DNA from: Proteles cristata cristata
Lineage: Eukaryota > Chordata > Mammalia > Carnivora > Hyaenidae
Direction of reading: 5' to 3'
Assembly (NCBI GenBank): GCA_017311185.1
Contig: JAESUZ010001735.1
Coordinates: forward strand, 682,001-746,000
DNA: 64,000 nucleotides
The notes beneath the pieces were generated by a model. That model saw only the letters and a program-made list of their open reading frames with translations. It ran no database searches and was not told where the DNA came from. This document shows, in pieces, positions 35,074-44,740 of this stretch. Numbering within the stretch: the first letter of the stretch is position 1; the number at the start of each line of letters is the position of its first letter. The position numbers were made by a program, and so were the translations under genes.

Positions 35074-35325
35074 CTGTAATATACTAAAATATTAAAGAGT
35101 TATTATGTCTGGGTGGCTTTAATTATCTTTTTGCTTCTCTGAATTTTCCACATTTTCTATAGTAAGTAGTGTTTTTTTTAATATGGAAAAACAGTAAGAG
35201 CTATTGTTTCTAAGTCTAACAATAAACAGAGGAGCCCCACTTCCCAAGGTGGATTATCTTTGCTTTTTATTTAGGTATGAGTATACTTGTCTTACAAGTT
35301 ACAATCACAGTGTAGTACCACTCAC

Positions 35326-35457
35326 CTGTCCAACTGCTTGCAAGTTATAGCAGACAATGTCCTTATTGGCTGCTGAAGTTCCATAGAGAAGTGCCTCAAT
35401 GAGCCAGCATATCCCCAGGAGGAGGTCAGAAAAGCTCATATAAAAGAGTGGTCTTAT
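35326..35457 (-). CDS. TMEM116: TMEM116 coding exon (third recognised; TM2 to start of TM3)
   Basis: On the minus strand a good acceptor (ttgctttgacag) precedes 132 bases of phase-0 coding sequence, 44 codons. They end at a consensus donor (GGACAG/gtgagt). The peptide begins IRPLFYMSFSDLLLGICWLI and ends NLQAVGQ, which I recognise as TMEM116. TMEM116 is a multipass protein distantly like GPR157 and cAMP-receptor-type GPCRs. The hydrophobic run is TM2, with an Asp in the SDLLLG motif where GPCRs have the conserved TM2 acid. The Cys in the DIVCYN segment sits where GPCRs have the TM3 disulfide Cys. In frame it joins exactly to 42933-42996. The next exon (human IFYISSF...) was searched for below 35325 and is not in the window. 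The protein's ligand and function are not established. Confidence 0.93.
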
Positions 35458-35870
35458 CTGTCAAAGCAACAAGAGCTTCATTTCATAAATGATATAGCCA
35501 AGAGAATGTAAAAATCAATTACTTTTGTGTCACACCTTTCTAGTAGAAACCTGGGCAACATTTTTCTGAGGCCTCTGCCATTGGCTGACTGGAATGTAAA
35601 GGAATACTCCTGGCAGGAAGGAATCTGTAATTGCATCCATCCCAACTGTCCTGGAATCAGAGTACTCATGGATAGATTAGCATGGGAACTTCTTCCTCAT
35701 AAGGAAGACACATTACTTCCTCAGATTTAGCTTCGAAGTAAAGAATGGACAGAAGAAAAATTTTGCAATGGAGACATTCCACAAATAGAAAATTAAAAGT
35801 GCTCTAGTTGCATAGCCAACATCTTCTAACAATACAAAATGAGATCATCAGTTGAGTGTTTAGGGATATT
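35458..35870. other. TMEM116 intron, unique sequence
   Basis: Two short overlapping open frames on opposite strands (35478-35730) have no recognised motif or splice context. Confidence 0.45.
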
Positions 35871-36245
35871 GTTGAGGACTCAAAGAAAATAAAAACAAGT
35901 TTTTTTAAATCTTAAGTTTAATTTACATTTGTCTTATTCTTTACTGAAAAAGTTGTAAGATATTTAAAGCGTGCAATGTGATTTTTTTCATATATGTGTA
36001 CACTGTGAAAGGATTTCCTCAAGTTAACATCTCCATCACCACACATATTTACTTTTTTTTTGGTGAGAACATTTAAGTTCTACTCTCTTAGCAAATTTCA
36101 GTTACATAATACAGTGTTACCAATGACAGTCACCACACTACACATTAGATCCTCAGGCCTTATTCACCTTACTTCATCAATGAAAACTCAGAGTGGAAAA
36201 AAATACCAGTATGAATTGTATATGCTGTCTCTCAATTTCTGACCC
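35870..36245 (-). mobile_element. L1M 3' UTR, antisense
   Basis: Complement of a common L1M 3' UTR: 'aacatctccatcaccacaca', 'ttggtgagaacatttaagtt', 'caccacactacacattagat'. Confidence 0.65.
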
Positions 36246-36270
36246 CGTGAGTGAAGTCTTTATCACTTTT

Positions 36271-36470
36271 TTAAATGTTTTTATTTATTTTTGATAGAGA
36301 ACACACATGGGGAGGGGCAGAGAGAAAGAGAGGAAGACACAGAATCTGAAGCACGTTCCAGGCTCTAAGCTGTCAGTGCAGAGCCTGATGTGGGGCTCGA
36401 ATCCACAAAACAGAGATCATGACCTTCACTGAAGTCGGACACTTAACCGACTAAGCCATCCAGGCACCCC
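36271..36470 (-). mobile_element. CAN-SINE, type O
   Basis: Antisense, complete; ends taagccatccaggcacccc. Confidence 0.9.
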
Positions 36471-36938
36471 TCTTTGTCACTTTCTAGTATCCTTTACCTT
36501 TTAGCCTCCCCACTCCCACTTTTCTAAAAAAAAAAAAAAAAAAAGTGGTTCTCCTACAGAGAAAATTATAAAATGTTTATTGAGAGACACCAAAGAAGAT
36601 CTACAGTGAAGAAATATACCATGGTCATTTTAAGATGGAAGATTACAAAAATGTCGGTTCTCCCTAAATTGACATATAAATTAAATGCAATCTCAGCTGT
36701 ATCTCAACATATTTTCTTATGGAATTTGACGAGTTGGCTCTACATCTGATACAGAAATACAAAATATCAAGATAACTAAGATATTCTTGACAAAAAAAAA
36801 GACTTGTCCTATACATATCAAAATTAAAGAGTGCAGATACTGTGCCACTAGCACAAGGATAGGCAAATGGACAAATGGAACAGATCTACATATATGCAGA
36901 TTTTTGATGCGTGATGGAGATAGTGTTTTTCAGAACAC

Positions 36939-36939
<1 letters not shown>

Positions 36940-36981
<42 letters not shown>
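36940..36981. repeat. (ATT)n microsatellite
   Basis: About fourteen ATT units forming the tail of the short SINE. Confidence 0.97.
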
Positions 36982-36982
<1 letters not shown>

Positions 36983-37050
36983 TAGTAATCTCTACTCCCA
37001 ATACGGGACTTGAACTCACAACCCTGAGATCAAGAATCACATGCTGTACC

Positions 37051-37290
37051 GGGGCGCCTGGGTGGCTTAGTCAGTTAAGCGTCCGACTTTCGCTTAGGTA
37101 ACGATCTCACGGTTCGTGGGTTCGAGCCCCACGTCGGGCTCTGTGCTGACTGCCAGCTCGGAGCCTGGAGCCTGTTTCAGTCTGTGACTCCCTCTCTCTC
37201 TGACCTTCCCCTGCTCACACTGTCCCTCTCTCTCTCTCTCTCTCCTAGAAATAAATAAAAACATTAAAAAATAAAAAAAATTAAAAAAAA
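37051..37290 (+). mobile_element. CAN-SINE, type Y, nested in an older SINE
   Basis: Complete. Target duplication aatcacatgctgtacc immediately before and after. Confidence 0.95.
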
Positions 37291-37429
37291 AAATCACATG
37301 CTGTACCAACTGAGCCAGCCATGCACCCCATGAGATAGTGTTTGGATCAATGAAGAAAGGACAGTCTTTTCAAAATATGATGTTGGAACAACTGAGGATC
37401 TATACGGATAAAAATAAAATCGGATGCCT

Positions 37430-37640
37430 ATTTTATTTATTTGTTCATCCATTCATTCAGTCTTGAGAAAGAGTGAACAAGTGAGCAGGGGAAGGGCAGA
37501 GAGAGAAGAAGAGAATCCCAAGCAGGCTCCCACTGACAGCATAGAGCCCAACATGGGGCTTGAACTCATGAACCGTGAGATCATGACCTGAGCTGAAATC
37601 AAGGGTTGGGCATTTAACTGACTGAACCACCCAGGCACCC
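37430..37640 (-). mobile_element. CAN-SINE, type O
   Basis: Antisense. The tail is decayed to ttgttcatccattcattcag. Ends gaaccacccaggcaccc. Confidence 0.87.
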
Positions 37641-38720
37641 TGGACCCCTACCTTCTATCTCATACTCAAAAATAAGTTCTGACTGAATTAAATACCTAAA
37701 TATAAAAGGCAAAAACCATTAAAAAATTTTTTTAGATAACAGAAGAGAGTATTTTTAATTTCTGGCTAGGGAAAGTTTTCCTACACAAAACAAAAAGGCT
37801 CTAAAGGATAAAAATCCAACTGGCTAAAAAGAAAAATGTGTCAAAGGATACCATAAAGAAAATAAAAAGAGAGATGCCTAGTGTGGAGCCTATTTAAGAA
37901 AAAGAATGTAAAAAGATATGATACAAAATGGGAGAAAATATTTGCAACACATAAAACTGAGAAAGGACTAGTATCAAAACAATATAAAAAACAAACAAAA
38001 ACTCTTAGAAAGCAATAAAAAAATATGCCTAACCTCATTAGTAATCAGGGAAATGAAAATTAAATCCACAGTAAGAAAAAAATTACACATTCATGGCAAA
38101 AATATTTTCAGTCTGATAATATTAAGTAGTAATGGAAACATGAAGCAACCGAGTAAAGACCCTTCTAGCACAACCATTTGGAAAAAGTTTGGTATTATCT
38201 AAGAGATATGCATCTCCTATAGCAATTCTATTATTAGGTAAATACACTAGAGAAATGTTTGCGTGTATATACCAGAATACATATACAAGATTGTTTATAG
38301 CAACACAGACACATAAATTGTGGTATATTCATAATACAGAATGCTAAACACCAGTGAAAATGAAATGAACCAGAACTATACATAACATGGATAAATCTCA
38401 CAAATAATACTGACAAAAAACAGCATACTGCAAAATATATATCAAAATATATATACAATATTAGTCCATTTATAAAAAGTTCAAAAATTAGCTGAACTCC
38501 ATTGTTTAGAAATACATATATTACTGACAAAACCATAAATAAAAAAGAAATTAAGATCACAAAAATATGGCTGGTGGTTACCTCCAAAGGTGAGGAAAAG
38601 AATTAGAACCAGTAAGGAACACAGGTTTATTTCGGGGTATAGGCATTTCCAATCCTTCTCCTTAATGGTTATAATCATTCTTTAAACAATACATATATGT
38701 TTTATGCATTCTAATCTACA

Positions 38721-39694
38721 TCTAATATATATCAAAAGAGAAAGTAAATTTAAAATTTTTTTAAATTATCATCACATACTACCCAATATAAAAACCAATC
38801 TCATCTGCACAAACGGGAATTTTTCTCATAACCCTCTTCCAAAAGACAGGAAAGCTAAGATGCTAATACGCTGCAAAGAGATGTAAATGGTCAAGTTGCT
38901 TTGACAAACAGAAAAAAAAGAGAAATAGCATTTTAAATTATATTTAATAAATATCAGATATGATTATTATTTTAACCATATATAGCCTTTGCTCTGGGTA
39001 AGCCTGCTAAAATTCCAGCCAGATGGCACATTCATAGATTCTACTGGCCCATGACCTCCCACAAGTTTATAACTGTTAATAGGTAAAAAATTAAAACTGA
39101 ACACAAAATAAACACTGAGGGAGAAAAGCAGCCAAGAGGCTTTTGTGAGCAAGAATGTAATTTTATTTACGGTCATTGATACAATAAATAGCCTTATATA
39201 GAGAGAACTGTTTCCCATTAAAGCATACCTCAAGTCTTTGTCAGGGAAATGGATAAAAAGAGGTTTGTATACTTTCACTCATGATTGGAAAACCATGAGT
39301 TCTAGTAACAGGAGAAAAAATCAGTCTTAAACAACAAAAATTAACTGAGTACCTATTGCTGAAATCAAGAAAAATTTCACCCTACCTGTGTTTACAAGAT
39401 ACCATGTCAGAGGTAATACAAAGAAAAGTACAGTATTAGCCCTTGGTTTAAGGAAAGGTACAATCAGCACAATGTATGGTAATACAGAAGACACAAAAAA
39501 GCATATGACATAGTCCTAAATATGAAAGCAAAAACTCTTAAAAAAAAAAAAAAGCCTAATTTGAACCTAATGTAAGTCAAAAGCAGGATAAGAGGTAGAG
39601 AGGGGAGGAAATGCTCTGTGTGAAAGGCTTTCCCTGGAGATATCAAAGACTTAAAACAGTTCTTATTAACAGTCTTCCAAAACTGCCTCCCAAT
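38721..39694. other. Mostly unique intronic sequence
   Basis: A weak L2-like stretch may lie at 39340-39480. A 103-codon minus frame at 38967-39278 has no recognised motif and no splice context. Confidence 0.4.
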
Positions 39695-39911
39695 TTTTTT
39701 TAATTTTTAATTTTGTTTAACATTTATTTATTTTTGAGAGACAGACTGTGAGCATAGGGCAGAGAGAGAGGGAGACACAGAATCCAAAGCAGGCTCCAGG
39801 TTCCGAGCTGTCAGCCCAGAGTCTGACACAGGGATCAAACTCACAAACCGCAAGATCATGACCTGAGCCAAAGTTGGCCGCTTAATAGACTGAGCCATCC
39901 AGGTGCACCCC
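39695..39911 (-). mobile_element. CAN-SINE, type O
   Basis: Antisense, complete; ends gagccatccaggtgcacccc. Confidence 0.9.
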
Positions 39912-39967
39912 AGTATTTCTATTCAAGTGAAATCAGGTTACAATAGAATATCAAAAGTGATCCTTAC

Positions 39968-40114
39968 GGGTGTTTGGATGGCTCAGTCAGTCAAGCATCT
40001 GACTCTAGATTTTGGCTTGGGTCATGATCTCATGGTTAGTGAATTTGAGCCCTGCACTGGGCTCCTCACTGGGCCTGTGCGGACACTTAACCAACTGAGC
40101 CACCCAGGAGCCCC
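39968..40114 (+). mobile_element. Chimeric CAN-SINE: sense head joined to antisense head
   Basis: 39968-40079 reads as a sense SINE head and body (ggtgtttggatggctcag to gggcctgtgc). It passes directly into ggacacttaaccaactgagc and cacccaggagcccc (40080-40114), the complement of a head. No tail is present. Confidence 0.8.
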
Positions 40115-40595
40115 TTGAGTGTTTTTTTAACATAGGCTGGCCTGGGCCACTTTCTTCTCTCTTCAGGTTGCCTCTCTGAGTCACTGTTTCATCAGCTAGT
40201 TCCCTCAAACATTCCCCATGGATTTCTCCAGTTTACTATATTTATTTTTAATTTAATAGACTATTTTTGTCCTTTTCATATTAACCTTCCATGTATGTGT
40301 TTTCATATTAGCCTTCCATTTTATGCTGTTAAAAATGTTCTTTGGTAAAGGATAAAGGAATACAGTGGAAAATGGCTGACATTCTTAACCTGGAAAAATT
40401 GTAATTTTTCCTACACCAGAAAACAGAATGTGCAGGAATCAGTGAACTAGTGACTATCGCTAAAGTCCTTTAGGCTCAGGTAGTGTGAAAAGTATGCGAA
40501 CTAAAGCCAGAGAAACTAAAGGTCACATCCTAGGCCAAACTACATGTCATATCTTTATAAAGCTCTAACCCACTATCATGTGAGAGGTCACCTTA
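40115..40595. other. Unique intronic sequence
   Basis: A small tandem similarity ('atattaaccttccatgtatg' and 'atattagccttccattttat') near 40280-40320. Nothing else noted. Confidence 0.4.
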
Positions 40596-40596
40596 T

Positions 40597-40815
40597 AGCA
40601 GTGGTTCTCAGCCAGAAGCGATTTTGCCTCCTCCAGAACACATCTGGCAACATTTAAAGATATTTTGGTATTTACAACCCCAGAGGTTGGAGGAGATGAT
40701 TAGCTTCTAGTCTGTGGGTAAGTGTGCTAAACATCCTAATGTGTAGAACAATCTCCTACAACAAATAATCATCCAGCCCAAGAAATCAATAATGCAGAGA
40801 CTGAGAATCTCTGCT
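40597..40815 (+). mobile_element. MER5A hAT-type DNA transposon
   Basis: Almost full length: 'agtggttctcagccagaagc', 'ttttgcctcctccagaacac', 'gtgctaaacatcctaatgtg', 'aataatcatccagcccaaga', ending 'gactgagaatctctgctt'. Non-autonomous. Confidence 0.88.
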
Positions 40816-41072
40816 TAGCTCTCTCTACTATGTAACTAATACATTATTGATTTAAACACGTATTAATTCATATTTCAGCAAAGGAGATAAACATTAGGGA
40901 AGCTGAATCACGGGAAGATGTGTGGCCTAAGATTACTTGGCAGACAATGACAAGAGAGTATCAAGACTTCCATTTTCTAGTTTTACTTACAGAGTCACAT
41001 TCTAACTCTGAAATTCAAAACTCTATCTTTATTAGGTATCATATTTCAGTGGTTTAAAAAGTATATATGGGG

Positions 41073-41152
41073 ATCCCTCTCTCTCTGACCCTCCCCTGTT
41101 CACGCTGTCTTCCTCTCTCCTAGAAATAAAAAAAAAAAAAAAAATTAAAAAA
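41073..41152 (+). mobile_element. CAN-SINE, type Y, 5'-truncated insertion
   Basis: Contains only 'tccctctctctctgaccctc' to 'cctagaaataaa' and poly(A). The whole is enclosed by aaaaagtatatatgggg on both sides, so the truncation happened at insertion rather than by later deletion. Confidence 0.9.
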
Positions 41153-41199
41153 AAAGTATATATGGGGAAAGGCTTTGGAACAAGGCCATCCTATACACA

Positions 41200-41357
41200 A
41201 ATTCAGGCTCTAACAACTTCCTGGCTATATGACCTTACAAAAATGCCTCACCTTACCAAGATTCCATTTCCTCACTATAGTATCAGATTAATAATATCTA
41301 CTTCACAGAGTTGTTTTAAGGATTAAATGAAAAATGTACTTAAAACAGCACATCTGT
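41200..41357 (+). mobile_element. MIR SINE
   Basis: 'cttcctggctatatgacctt', 'attccatttcctcactatag', 'tcacagagttgttttaagga' follow the MIR core. Confidence 0.8.
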
Positions 41358-41369
41358 CTAGAATCTGTC

Positions 41370-41519
41370 TAGACTTTGGATCTGGTCATGATATCATGGT
41401 TCGTGAATTCAAACCCTGCATTGGGCTTGCAGCCCACTTTGGATTCTCTGTCCCCCGCCGCCCCCCTGTCCCTTCCCCACTCATATTCTCTCAAAACTAA
41501 ACAAACATTTAAAAATAAA
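41370..41519 (+). mobile_element. CAN-SINE, type O, head missing
   Basis: Starts in mid-body (tttggatctggtcatgatat), has a C-rich tract (cccccgccgcccccctgtccc) less one base of context, and the tail is decayed to aactaaacaaacattt. It separates the two MIR pieces. Confidence 0.82.
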
Positions 41520-41524
41520 GTTGG

Positions 41525-41740
41525 ACTTTTGAAAATCTCTGTTCTGCTACTTACTGTGAAACATGAACAAGTCATTTTATAACTTTGAGTCTCAATTTCC
41601 TCATCTGTAAAACGGAGCTAATATCATCATTCTCAGAGGAAAGTGGTGAGGGCCAAAAAGATAAAGTTTGTAAAGCAACCAGTATACTTGGAACTCAGAA
41701 AGTGTTCAACATATAAAACGATTTTTATTATTAAAGTGGG
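41525..41740 (+). mobile_element. MIR SINE
   Basis: 'caatttcctcatctgtaaaa' core and 'ggaactcagaaagtgttcaa' 3' part. May be a second copy, since both core regions are present. Confidence 0.8.
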
Positions 41741-42361
41741 CCAATAAAACCCAATGACAATTTCCACATACAAAAGCTCTCCCATTTATGGCCTGAACTA
41801 CATTTTGTCTAATTTTCTACCATTTGGCCTTGTTAGAGAAACAGTATTTACATTTCTCTTAAAATCTTTTTGTAGCTAGGAAATACATTACTCTTTCTGG
41901 TCCTCTCTCAATCAGTAAGGTTGCTTGTTTGTTTGTTTGTCAATTGTACCTCAGGAAGAGGTACAGGAAGATTTTTTACTTGATCTTTTTAGTATAAATA
42001 ACTTTACATTGAATGTATTTTTGCTCTGTTTTCACCATTAAATTGTAATTGCCTAGAAGGCCTGAACAGCAAAACTAGTATCCTTTGTACAACAGTCTCT
42101 GAACTATTTCCTAGCCCTACTAACAATTTTACCAAGATATCAATATCAGACAATTCACCCCTTGGCAGGACCCTACCGTGCTTAGAGTTAATATAGGATT
42201 CAAACACTCTGTTTCCTTAATTTTAATAATCAGTGCATAACAAAAAAAATGCACATTTAGTAGGCAATCTCTCTATATTCAGTTATAGTTAAAAATAATT
42301 ACTTAGAATAAAAGGTAAAACTATTGACTATGTCTAAAATATCAATGGGTGACTAATTAGG
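41741..42361. other. Unique intronic sequence
   Basis: Includes a short GTTT run at 41925-41940. No exon signals. Confidence 0.4.
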
Positions 42362-42565
42362 GTTGAGCATCTGACTCCTGATTTCAGCTCAGGTCATGAT
42401 CTCACAGTTTGTGAATTCAGGGGCTGTGTTGGGCTTCATGCTGATAGTGCAGAGCCTGCTTGGGATTCTCTCTCTCCGTCTCTCTCTGCCCTTCCCCTGC
42501 TTGCATGTGTGAGTGGGCGCTCTCTCTCTCCCTCTCTCTTAAAATAAATAAATAAAACTTAAAAT
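42362..42565 (+). mobile_element. CAN-SINE, type O, head truncated
   Basis: Starts at 'ttgagcatctgactcctg'; long CT tract, tail aaataaataaataaaactt. Confidence 0.88.
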
Positions 42566-42670
42566 AAAGTAAAATATCTCAATGTAAAATAATGACAAAT
42601 TTACAAGTAATTCACAGAATTATTCCATTACTTATGGATGACATTTGTCTTATTTCAAAGGCTAAGTCCC

Positions 42671-42880
42671 AGGGCGTCTGGATGGCTCAGTCAGTTAAGT
42701 GTCTGACTTCAGCTCAGGTCATGATCTTGTGGTCTGTGAGTTCCAGCCCCACGTGGGGCTCTGTGCTGATAGCTCAGAGCCTGAAGCCTGCCTCAGGTTC
42801 TGTGTCTCCCTCTCTCTCTGTCCCCCCTCCCCAACTCATGCTCGGTCTCTCTTTCTCTTTCAAAAAAACCAAATATACAT
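42671..42880 (+). mobile_element. CAN-SINE, type O
   Basis: Head cagggcgtctggatggctcag less a base or so; tail decayed to aaaaaaaccaaatatacatc. It ends about 50 bp from a TMEM116 exon donor. Confidence 0.88.
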
Positions 42881-42932
42881 CAAAGTCTGAGTCACTAAAA
42901 GTTCAAATCAAGCACAAAAAGACACTCCTCAC

Positions 42933-42996
42933 CTCCGCAGATTTCTGTATATTCTGGAATACAGCATAGGCAATAAGTGAACTTGAACCTATAACA
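42933..42996 (-). CDS. TMEM116: TMEM116 coding exon (second recognised; end of TM1 and first loop)
   Basis: On the minus strand a pyrimidine-rich acceptor (ttttatctctgtcag) precedes 64 bases ending at GCGGAG/gtgagg. The first base completes a Ser codon begun in 43719-43752. The next 21 codons read VIGSSSLIAYAVFQNIQKSA plus Glu. The stretch is the cytoplasmic half of a first membrane helix followed by a basic/polar loop. The exon ends at phase 0, matching the phase-0 start of 35326-35457, to give the known TMEM116 junction (QKSAE then IRPLF). An old U6-L1 chimera ends only about 50 bp before its acceptor. Recognition rests on frame continuity, splice sites and my memory of the human protein; no alignment was run. 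Confidence 0.92.
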
Positions 42997-43062
42997 CTGA
43001 CAGAGATAAAAGGTGATCATTAAAACAGGACAACTGGGGATCCTTCATTTTTGCTAATAATT

Positions 43063-43220
43063 TTTTACAGCTTTATTGACATATAAGAGATGTAAAATGA
43101 GCTGCACATTTTTCTAAAATAGGAAACACTTCATGAATTTGTGTCATCATTGCATAGGGGCCATGCTACTCTTTTCTGTATTGTTCCAATTTTTAGTATA
43201 TGTGCTGCCAAAGCAAGCAC
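43063..43220 (-). pseudogene. U6 snRNA-L1 chimeric retropseudogene
   Basis: On the minus strand the element starts exactly at the U6 5' end (gtgcttgctttggcagcaca) and continues through 'atatactaaaaattggaaca' and 'gtagcatggcccc' to the 3' region. This is about 107 bases of U6 (43220 down to 43114) with scattered changes. It then passes directly into about 50 bases of an L1 3' terminus ('aaatgtgcagctcatttt', 'caataaagctgt', A run). The flanks tttgctactgatt (43221-43233) and tttgctaataatt (43050-43062) are a 13-bp duplication with two mismatches. This is the known template-switch product between U6 RNA and an L1 RNA. It is not a functional U6 gene: the body is mutated, it lacks a U6 terminator, and I did not see the U6-type upstream promoter elements. 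Confidence 0.88.
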
Positions 43221-43345
43221 TTTGCTACTGATTTGCAAATCAATCCTGCCTACTAAGTCCTTTGACTTTCAGATATTATCTCTCAACCTGCTTTTTTGTT
43301 GTTGTTAACACTACATGTAATGAATCAGAAAATGTCGATATAGTG

Positions 43346-43583
43346 AGGCGCCTGTGTGGCTCAGTTGATTGAGCATCCAACTTTGGGCTCAGGTTGTTAT
43401 CTCACAGTTTGTGAGTTCAAGCCCAGCATCAGGTTCTCGGCTGTCAGCGTAGGCCTGCTTCAGATCCTCTGTCCCACTCTCTCTTTGCCCCTGCCCAGTG
43501 TGCACAAGCATTTGTGCGTGTTCTCACTCACTCACACTCTCTCTCTCAGAAAAAATAAAATAAATACATAAAACATTAAGAAA
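43346..43583 (+). mobile_element. CAN-SINE, type O
   Basis: Head gaggcgcctgtgtggctcag. It carries an extra 'gtgtgcacaagcatttgtgc' type insertion before the CT tract. Target duplication aaaatgtc(g/a)a(t/c)at(a/g)gt on both sides. It lies in the short TMEM116 intron. Confidence 0.9.
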
Positions 43584-43718
43584 ATGTCAACATGGTAAAG
43601 AACAGCATTTTTCTCTAAAGAGTATAAGCAAATACCTAGGGGAAAAATGTAGAAAACTTCAGAATTCTACAGTTTTGCTTATAACATAATCATAGTACAT
43701 GAGATTAAATAAACCTAC

Positions 43719-43752
43719 CTCAGAATACCCATAACAAATTGTATCCACTGTA
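43719..43752 (-). CDS. TMEM116: TMEM116 exon with the likely start codon (first recognised)
   Basis: A 34-base exon on the minus strand between the acceptor ggttttttctgcag and the donor TTCTGAG/gtaggt. Read in the frame set by the next exon it gives QWIQFVMGILS, the outer half of TM1. The first ATG in that frame is at 43732-43730 (context gttATGg: G at -3 and G at +4). I propose the CDS starts there, giving MGILSVIGSSS... and 70 codons over the three exons. Both candidate upstream exons (ending at 44317 and near 58708), if joined, put a stop in this frame before the ATG, which supports this start. A coding exon I did not find could still extend the N-terminus. Confidence 0.82.
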
Positions 43753-43959
43753 CTGCAGAAAAAACCTAAATAAAAACAAAGTGAGAATAAAATTAAGCCT
43801 TTTACATTTAATATTCAACCTCACTCCAATTTCACTGTTTATTAAGTATCTGTGCAGAGCAAACTCTTCAGTGCCTAATCAAAATACCCTACAGGTCTGA
43901 GAACGAGTAAAAAGGCCCTGGAAAGGCAGGTGGCTCCTCATTTCCTCTCTTATTGCACC

Positions 43960-44740
43960 ACCTCTGGAAAACAGTAAGATAAAAAGAATAGAGAGGTCGA
44001 TACAAAACGATTAAATGAAAAGAGAACTGGATGGGAAAATCTACAGGGGAAAGAATAAAATGGAGAAGAGGTAGGTAAGGTTAAATTTTGAGAGAGGAAA
44101 GACAGATATGTGAAAAGAATGGGTAACAGGAAAAGCAAATAAATAATAGAGTTGATGGACAGCTACACAGAGAAAAAATAGAATAGTAAGTAATAAAAAA
44201 AAGAGGAAGAAAAAAGTTAATAGTAAAGAGATACTGTGAATGAAAAATACAAAACAAGGAGGAAGAAAGGGGAAGAAAAAAAAAAAAAAAAAGAAAGGGA
44301 CAACTTCTAAGCTTACCAAACCCCAACTGTCCTCCAGAATGCTAGTCACCAGCCGGAAGGCCATAGGGACTTCAGCCCCAGCTATGCTTAACCAGCCCGA
44401 TCCTTCTCAGGTTCTGAGTCCCTAAGCACTGAACAGGTGGCTCCACCCCTGGCCCAGCTAAGCTCCTTCCTACCCAATCAGGCCCTGTATCTTGAGGACA
44501 AGGAGAAAGGTGGTGACAAGTGGAGGCGAAAGCCAAGTGGAGGAGAAAGCCAAGCAGAAAGAACAAAAATAGAAAGAGCAGGTGACATGGAAACAAAGTT
44601 TTCAAAAGCATTAAGAATTGTAAGAAGGGGCAAGAGGCAGGAATGATAAAAAATAGAATGAGTCATAATGAAAAGATAAATAGAGCTGTAAGAGAGAAAT
44701 GGAACAGAACAAAGCGACAGAAAAATAAGGAAGAAGGGAG
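43960..44740. repeat. Purine-rich strand-asymmetric tract
   Basis: The plus strand is mostly A and G over 43970-44310 and 44500-44740, giving long pseudo-open frames on the minus strand. It includes a GA/A run at 44260-44300. The middle (44311-44490) is normal and GC-richer. Confidence 0.7.
44317..44490 (-). other. TMEM116: Candidate non-coding 5' exon of TMEM116
   Basis: A GC-richer islet with a consensus minus-strand donor (GGTTTG/gtaagc; exon end at 44317). Upstream is a pyrimidine-rich possible acceptor (ctccttgtcctcaag, near 44490) and a CCAAT-type 'ctgattggg'. Joined to 43719-43752 it gives a stop (TAG) in the TMEM116 frame and no earlier ATG in frame, so it would be 5' UTR. An own ATG frame (MAFRLVTSILEDSWGL) would run out of phase. 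It could be an internal leader exon, an alternative first exon, or chance. Confidence 0.4.

Larger units (their letters stand above)
36936..37330 (-). mobile_element. CAN-SINE, type S, with (ATT)n tail, split by a SINE
   Basis: A TAT/ATT microsatellite tail (36940-36981) leads into 'gggacttgaactcacaaccc' and 'tgagatcaagaatcacatgc'. After the SINE at 37051 it ends aactgagccagccatgcacccc. No CT-rich tract, so this is the short older form. Confidence 0.8.
36575..38720 (+). mobile_element. L1M ORF2 to 3' end remnant
   Basis: Runs 'gattacaaaaatgtcggttc', 'atatgcagatttttgatgcg', then after inserted SINEs 'ttggatcaatgaagaaagg', 'ggagaaaatatttgcaacac', 'cctcattagtaatcagggaa' and a decayed 3' UTR. 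No intact frame. Confidence 0.72.

Noticed and set aside
44041..44364. 107-codon Phe/Leu-rich minus-strand frame resembling a membrane protein
   Set aside because: It is produced by the purine-rich tract read in complement. It passes a donor at 44316 and is repetitive rather than protein-like.
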